DNA of 64,000 bases from Puniceicoccaceae bacterium 5H (GTDB taxonomy: Bacteria; Verrucomicrobiota; Verrucomicrobiia; Opitutales; Oceanipulchritudinaceae): the NCBI GenBank assembly GCA_009772895.1, contig WOUP01000003.1, positions 62,001 through 126,000 of the forward strand, in the 5' to 3' direction. Below the pieces are notes generated by a model. The model was given only the letters and a program-made list of their open reading frames with translations. It ran no database searches and was not told the DNA's origin. Positions 59,970-64,000 of this stretch are shown here, in pieces. Positions within the stretch are counted from its first letter, which is position 1. Each line of letters begins with the position of its first letter. Position numbers and translations under genes: made by a program.

Positions 59970-60950
59970 CTACATCATGTTCTGGATTTGCTGGAGGTAG
60001 TGGCCGTAGGCACGCATGAGCTCGCCGGCGAGGGAGGCGGCCACCAGCATGAAGACCGCCTGCGGGTAAAAGAAAGCGGCGGCGGCGAGCCAGCGCGTGG
60101 CCGAGCTGCGGTAGTGCTTGGCCTGCTCGCGCAGGGTGCTCTCGAGCTGCCCCGTTTTTTCGCCCGTCTGGTAGACCGCCACGAAATCCGCCGGCCAGAC
60201 GCGTTGGCTGCCCATCAAGCCGCCGGGCGGGCGGCCCATGCCGACGGCTTCCGCGAGTTGGCGGCTCGCCTGTTGCATCCGGGGATCCCCGCTCGCTTCG
60301 CCCGAAAGGGTCAGCGACTTGCGCAGGGAGACGCCCGACTCCAGCAGATCGCCCAACAGGCGGGTGAAGCGTTCCATGGCGTTGGCGCGCAGGTATTGGC
60401 CGATCAGGGGCAGGTGGCGCAATACGGCCAGCAGGCTGGCAGGGTGCGCCTGCCGCCAGAAGTTGAGCAGAAAGAGCGGCCCCCAGATCAGGGCGAGCCC
60501 CGCGATGGCTCCCTGGGAAAAGCTCGTGACGTTAAAGCAGAAGGCGCTGCTGGTCGATTCGAGGTCGAGCGAGCCGAGCGTCTGGTGGATCAGGGGCAGC
60601 GCAAACACCGCCACGTGCAGCACAAACATGGGGTAGAGCAGGGCCATGAGCACCTTGCCGCGCGTGCGCCCCAGCTCCCGGTAGTGTTCGGCCAGGGAGG
60701 AGGCGGCCTCGGGAAAGCGACCGCTTTGCAGGGCCGCAACCCAGATCGGGCGGTCCAGATCGCCCAGCCAGGGCGTGTGTGCCTTCAGGGCCTGCGCGAC
60801 GTCGGTGGTCTGCAGGGCTGCGATCAGGGCTCGCCGCTGTTCCGGCTTCGGGCCGCGGGTTTGTTCGATGGCGTCTACCAGCGTCAGGCCTACCGCCGTT
60901 TGCTGGGAGAGCTGGGCATACCAGTTCGCTCGGGCCCGGTTACTGAACAC
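59970..60950 (-). CDS. Type II secretion/type IV pilus inner-membrane protein, GspF/PilC-like (orphan)
   Basis: 326 residues. Two T2SSF domains are recognisable: the first (about 5-105) with ANWYAQLSQQTAVGLTLVDA and AASSLAEHYRELGRTRGKVL, the second (about 190-290) with RANAMERFTRLLGDLLESGV, then SLRKSLTL and DFVAVYQTGEKTGQLESTL; three TMs. It is shorter than GspF (about 400). GTG 60950 with a GGTGGA ribosome site just upstream is preferred; an ATG at 61046 adds 32 unconserved residues and crosses the divergent gene's start. No other secretion or pilus genes are near. Confidence 0.83.
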   Translation of the reverse strand: MFSNRARANWYAQLSQQTAVGLTLVDAIEQTRGPKPEQRRALIAALQTTDVAQALKAHTPWLGDLDRPIWVAALQSGRFPEAASSLAEHYRELGRTRGKVLMALLYPMFVLHVAVFALPLIHQTLGSLDLESTSSAFCFNVTSFSQGAIAGLALIWGPLFLLNFWRQAHPASLLAVLRHLPLIGQYLRANAMERFTRLLGDLLESGVSLRKSLTLSGEASGDPRMQQASRQLAEAVGMGRPPGGLMGSQRVWPADFVAVYQTGEKTGQLESTLREQAKHYRSSATRWLAAAAFFYPQAVFMLVAASLAGELMRAYGHYLQQIQNMM

Positions 60951-61035
60951 TCCACCATGCTGCCGGGTGGTGCCCAAAGGCGCAAGCGCATAGCCGCTTG
61001 ACCTGAGGCCCGAGTTGGGCCACCTCATTGGCACC

Positions 61036-61284
61036 ATGGATGCCAAAGCACAAGAGGCCGCCTTCGAGGCCTACAAGCGCGTGGAGGAACAGGCGATGCG
61101 GATCGTCGCCGAGATGAAGTCGCAGTCCCCCAAGAAGGTGGACATCGAGCTGGCGCTGCTGACGGCGCTGTTCGAGCTGCACAAAAACACGCTGCCGCCG
61201 CGCACCATCGGCAAGATCGTGCAGGGGCACCTCGACACCCTGGTGCCGTTTTACGAGCAGGCGCAGGAGCAGGAAGGTTCCTGA
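61036..61284 (+). CDS. Small helical protein of unknown function
   Basis: 82 residues, all helical and charged (AAFEAYKRVEEQAMRIVAEM, then KVDIELALLTALFELHKNTL and a Gln/Glu-rich end). No known family. Divergent from the GspF-like gene, followed 56 bases later by a small membrane protein on the same strand. The start at 61036 is the first ATG with a regular helix behind it. Confidence 0.65.
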   Translation: MDAKAQEAAFEAYKRVEEQAMRIVAEMKSQSPKKVDIELALLTALFELHKNTLPPRTIGKIVQGHLDTLVPFYEQAQEQEGS

Positions 61285-61340
61285 CGCCCGCCTTTTGAGG
61301 CTGCCGCTGGCGTTTGGCGTCAAGCGGATTACATTGCGGC

Positions 61341-61595
61341 ATGGAACAGGGACCGACCAGAAAGAACTACGTGGGCCTTGGACGCGCCATCGTCGTCATT
61401 GGTCTGCTCGCCCTTTCGCTCTTGCTGGTCTGGCTCCTCTATAACGCGCGCTTCCGGGCCGAAATCGAAGCGCCGATGGAGTCGGACAGCCTGCCCGGCG
61501 CCCCTGCGGATACGCAAGCGGAGCAAGAGGAAATGCCGCCGGCCAGCCAGGAGGCGCCCGAGGGCGAAGTGATGCACCAACGCACGCAGGACTAG
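61341..61595 (+). CDS. Small single-pass membrane protein of unknown function
   Basis: 84 residues. One TM at about 14-37 (AIVVIGLLALSLLLVWLLYN) followed by an acidic, Pro/Glu/Gln-rich tail (APADTQAEQEEMPPASQEAP) likely disordered in the periplasm. Family not recognised. It probably forms a unit with the preceding 82-residue gene. Confidence 0.65.
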   Translation: MEQGPTRKNYVGLGRAIVVIGLLALSLLLVWLLYNARFRAEIEAPMESDSLPGAPADTQAEQEEMPPASQEAPEGEVMHQRTQD

Positions 61596-61616
61596 TGCCG
61601 CCGGCGTTGTGGCCGT

Positions 61617-61648
61617 TTAAAACAAGCGACCCCACCGAAAGGGTGGGG
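61617..61648 (-). terminator. Terminator of pyruvate kinase
   Basis: CCCCACC (61630-61636) pairs with GGTGGGG (61642-61648). On the minus strand it is followed by GTCGCTTGTTTT, about 30 bases past the pyk stop. It may also serve the convergent small membrane gene. Confidence 0.7.
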
Positions 61649-61677
61649 CCGTGGTAAAGGCGGTTGTGTGCGCCGGT

Positions 61678-63174
61678 CTACTCGACCGTGCGCAGCTGGA
61701 TGGTCTCGATCACGCGTTCGCCGAGCAGAGCGTTGGCGATCACGACGAGGCGCGTGCCCGCCTGGGCGCGCCCGTGCTGCTTCAGCGCATTCATCGCCTT
61801 CAGGATCGTCTCTTCCGGATCTTCCGTAAACTGGAGGAAGAAGGGATCGACGCCCCAGTTGAGGCACATGCGCTTGAGGGCGCGCGCATCGTCCGTAAAG
61901 GCGAAGATGGGGGAGCGACGCGGGCGCAGGGAGCTGAGGATGTTGGCGAGATAGCCACTGCGGGTGAAGCAGACGATCGCGGCTCCTTCCAGCTCCTGAC
62001 AGAGGATCACGGCCGAGCGTAGCAGCAGCCCCTTGGCGCTCTTGAGCTCGATGCGATCGTTCCAGCCGGGGCCCTCCTGCTTTTCGACGGCGGTGATGAT
62101 GCGGTTGAGCGTGTCCACGCATTCGAGCGGGAACTTGCCCACGCTGGTCTCACCGCTGAGCATCACGCAGTCGGCCTGCTGGGTCACGGCGTGAGCCACG
62201 TCGGTGATTTCCGCGCGGGTGGGCATCGGGTTCTGGATCATACTCTCGAGCATGTGCGTCGCCACGATCACACTCTTGCCCTGGCGCAGGCACTCCTTGA
62301 TCGCGCGATCCTGGGCGATGGGCAGCGTCTCGTAGGGGATCTCGATGCCGAGGTCGCCGCGGGCCACCATCACGGCATCGGCTGCCTGGACGATCTCGGC
62401 CAGGTTTTCGATCGCGCTCTGGTCTTCCAGCTTGGCGATGATGCGCACATCTTGTTGGCCCTGTTCGCGGCAATAGGAGCGCATGAGGTCCAGGTCGTCG
62501 GCTTCACGTACAAAGGACAGCGCGTAGAGGTCCATGTCCAGTGAGATCCCCAGCTTGATGTCCTCGCGGTCCTTTTCCGTCAGGCAAGGCAGGCGCACCT
62601 TCACCCCGGGCAGGTTCACGTGCCGGCGGCTGGTCAAGGGGCCGCCAACGGTGACCTTGGTGCGCACGCGGCAGGGCTGGATGTCCATCACCTCGAGGCG
62701 CAGCAGGCCGCTGTCCACGAGCATGGTATCGCCCACCTTCACGTCTTCCCAGAAGTTCGGGTAATTGATGCTGACGCCACGCACACCCTCTTCCTGCAGC
62801 TCGTCGATGCGGTCCAGGTCGCAGTAAAAGTCGAATTGCTCGCCTTCCTCCAGCTGCCATTCACCGTCAATCTTGCCGGTGCGGATTTCGGGCCCCTTGA
62901 TGTCCATCATGAGGGCGATTTCCCGGTCGACCCGGGCGGCGACAGCACGCACGCGGCGGCAGATGTCGCGCGTCCACTGGTGGTCGGCGTGGGCCATGTT
63001 GATGCGGCAGATATCCACGCCCTGTCGGAACAGGCGTTCCAGCGTGTCTGAATCCTCCACTGCCGGGCCAATGGTAAAGACTACCTTGGTTTGGCGGTAA
63101 TGGGGTTGCTGCGTCGCAGCAACACGTCTCTGGTCCAATGGGATATCTTGCCTTAGTTGGTCCTGCCAGATCAT
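61678..63174 (-). CDS. pyk: Pyruvate kinase
   Basis: 498 residues; converts phosphoenolpyruvate and ADP to pyruvate and ATP. The A domain has TKVVFTIGPAVEDSDTLERL, INMAHAD, and MMDIKGPEIRTGK; the active-site signature is DQSAIENLAEIVQAADAVMV and ARGDLGIEI, then ATHMLESMIQNPMPTRAEIT. In CRINMAHAD the usual Asn-Phe-Ser-His is replaced. The B domain holds PGVKVRLPCLTEKD. The C domain is compact. The start at 63174 (MIWQDQLRQDI) has a polar N-terminal arm; a start 43 codons upstream lacks support. Confidence 0.95.
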   Translation of the reverse strand: MIWQDQLRQDIPLDQRRVAATQQPHYRQTKVVFTIGPAVEDSDTLERLFRQGVDICRINMAHADHQWTRDICRRVRAVAARVDREIALMMDIKGPEIRTGKIDGEWQLEEGEQFDFYCDLDRIDELQEEGVRGVSINYPNFWEDVKVGDTMLVDSGLLRLEVMDIQPCRVRTKVTVGGPLTSRRHVNLPGVKVRLPCLTEKDREDIKLGISLDMDLYALSFVREADDLDLMRSYCREQGQQDVRIIAKLEDQSAIENLAEIVQAADAVMVARGDLGIEIPYETLPIAQDRAIKECLRQGKSVIVATHMLESMIQNPMPTRAEITDVAHAVTQQADCVMLSGETSVGKFPLECVDTLNRIITAVEKQEGPGWNDRIELKSAKGLLLRSAVILCQELEGAAIVCFTRSGYLANILSSLRPRRSPIFAFTDDARALKRMCLNWGVDPFFLQFTEDPEETILKAMNALKQHGRAQAGTRLVVIANALLGERVIETIQLRTVE

Positions 63175-63339
63175 AGCAGTACCGTTTCTAATACCGTAAA
63201 CCTCGAAGGGAAGAAAATTGCAGTCGATTTTGGGAGAATCGTTTTTTGGCTTATACGGATAATCCCTGCCGATTTGTGTAAGGCGTTGGCGTGGAGCTAC
63301 CAATTAACATTTCTGCTGCTGTCCGTTGAACCCAAAAGA

Positions 63340-63356
63340 TTGGCTTATAACGCCAA
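63340..63356 (-). terminator. Weak hairpin at the end of the hydrolase gene
   Basis: TTGGC (63340-63344) pairs with GCCAA (63352-63356) around the stop codon. On the minus strand it is followed by TCTTTT. It is short, so pyk may receive read-through. Confidence 0.35.
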
Positions 63357-64000
63357 AAGGTCCAACGGCTCCTGGGCTGGGGCGGTCGGATCGACCACGG
63401 TATGGGCGCAACGGCAGCCAGCGCCTCGGATGCTGTGGTCGACGCGATCGGGCTCGTTGCAGTCCTTGCTGAGGTGGGCCAGGTAGAGGTGACGCCAGCG
63501 CGGGCGATGGAAGGATTGCAGGAAGCTGGCGGCGGCCTCGTTGCTCAAGTGGCCGTGCTGACCGCTGATGCGCGCCTTGACGGAGTAGGGGCGAAAGGGG
63601 TCGTTGGCCAGCAGGTCTGGATCGTGGTTGCTTTCGAGCACCAGCACATCGGCGTCTGCCGCCAGCTCGCGCACGTGGTCGGTCGTGTGCCCGAGGTCGG
63701 TGATCCAGGCCAGCTTGCGGTAGGGGTTGAAGAGGTCGTGCCCGCCGGTGGCAAAGGTGTAGGCCACCGGTTCGTAAGCGTCGTGGGGAATCAGGCAGCT
63801 CGTGATCTCGAGGTCGCGGAACTTGAACTGTTTGTGCGTCTCGAACAACACCCAGCGCACATCGCGTTTCAGGGGACGCTGCACCGCCTGAGCCGTGTCG
63901 TAGTTGGCGAAAAAGGGCAGGTCGGGGCGCTGCTGGGAGAGGCCCTTCACGCCGGTGGCGTGGTCGCCGTGTTCGTGGGTGATGAAGACGCCGTGCAGGT
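63345..64000 (-). CDS. Metallo-beta-lactamase-fold hydrolase (YycJ/WalJ-like), cut by window edge
   Basis: About 218 codons are visible; the gene continues past the right edge. The metal-binding motif THEHGDHATGVKG sits at the very edge (codons within 63939-63983), preceded by LHGVFI, so the start must lie outside. Later family elements are visible: YTFATGGHDLFNPYRKLAWI, TDLGHTTD, DVLVLESNHDPDLL (metal-bridging Asp region) and GQHGHLSNEAAASFL. Relatives act on DNA or nucleotides as 5'-3' exonucleases or phosphodiesterases. An internal GTG at 63950 is not the true start. It lies 170 bases upstream of pyk on the same strand. Confidence 0.88.
   Translation of the reverse strand, partial: LHGVFITHEHGDHATGVKGLSQQRPDLPFFANYDTAQAVQRPLKRDVRWVLFETHKQFKFRDLEITSCLIPHDAYEPVAYTFATGGHDLFNPYRKLAWITDLGHTTDHVRELAADADVLVLESNHDPDLLANDPFRPYSVKARISGQHGHLSNEAAASFLQSFHRPRWRHLYLAHLSKDCNEPDRVDHSIRGAGCRCAHTVVDPTAPAQEPLDLLAL

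Overview
The window is GC-rich chromosomal DNA, with genes packed on both strands and short or overlapping junctions. Gene content points to a free-living, Gram-negative, heterotrophic member of the Verrucomicrobiota, most likely class Opitutia (Opitutae). This rests on an exosortase beside an exopolysaccharide locus, secreted proteins with calcium-binding Asp repeats, a GlgE-type glucan system, outer-membrane beta-barrels, and a paired membrane/coiled-coil system whose second protein starts in the style of verrucomicrobial and planctomycetal proteins. The taxonomic call is inference from content; no rRNA gene is present.

Layout. 1-12.5 kb is accessory-rich: the end of an Ada-like alkyltransferase, a Sel1-repeat protein, a large secreted protein, a secondary ketoacyl synthase, a RelB/RelE-like toxin-antitoxin pair, an orphan Nif11-like peptide, a CrtI-like FAD enzyme, an acyl carrier protein, a small protein coupled to a GAF protein, a RES/Xre toxin-antitoxin pair and an extracellular alpha-amylase. 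12.7-24.8 kb holds an AI-2E transporter, the tRNA methylthiotransferase MtaB, a neurotransmitter-type sodium symporter with a 57-residue small membrane partner, a lipoprotein, a def-fur pair, a two-gene ExbB/MotA-like plus coiled-coil system, a GNAT enzyme and a LysR regulator. 25-35.4 kb carries tRNA-Leu(CAA), argG, the argCJBDF operon, rplM-rpsI and a porin-like protein.

35.7-48.3 kb is the glucan and envelope region: GlgM and GlgE overlap (maltose-1-phosphate pathway), followed by an exosortase, bS18, a Sua5-type enzyme, then an exopolysaccharide export set (tyrosine autokinase, export lipoprotein or channel, outer-membrane barrel, anchored TPR protein). 48.3-64 kb is mixed housekeeping and accessory: a CNNM/CBS protein, hisC, a LipM-like enzyme, an RlmD-like methyltransferase, an acyltransferase of visibly lower GC, a SpoU methyltransferase, a HutW/ChuW radical SAM enzyme, a potassium channel interrupted by an in-frame TAA, a thioesterase, a short-chain dehydrogenase, an AraC regulator, an orphan GspF-like protein, pyruvate kinase and the start of a metallo-beta-lactamase-fold hydrolase.

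The strongest candidates for something undescribed are the 19.8-23.0 kb pair (possible ion-driven membrane complex carrying a pseudo-protease), the channel split exactly between voltage sensor and pore, the Tyr/Gly-rich tails of the tyrosine kinase, the insertion in the symporter, and a ketoacyl synthase / CrtI-like / ACP neighbourhood. Rho-independent terminators are frequent and define most transcription units; several lie inside neighbouring genes or leaders.
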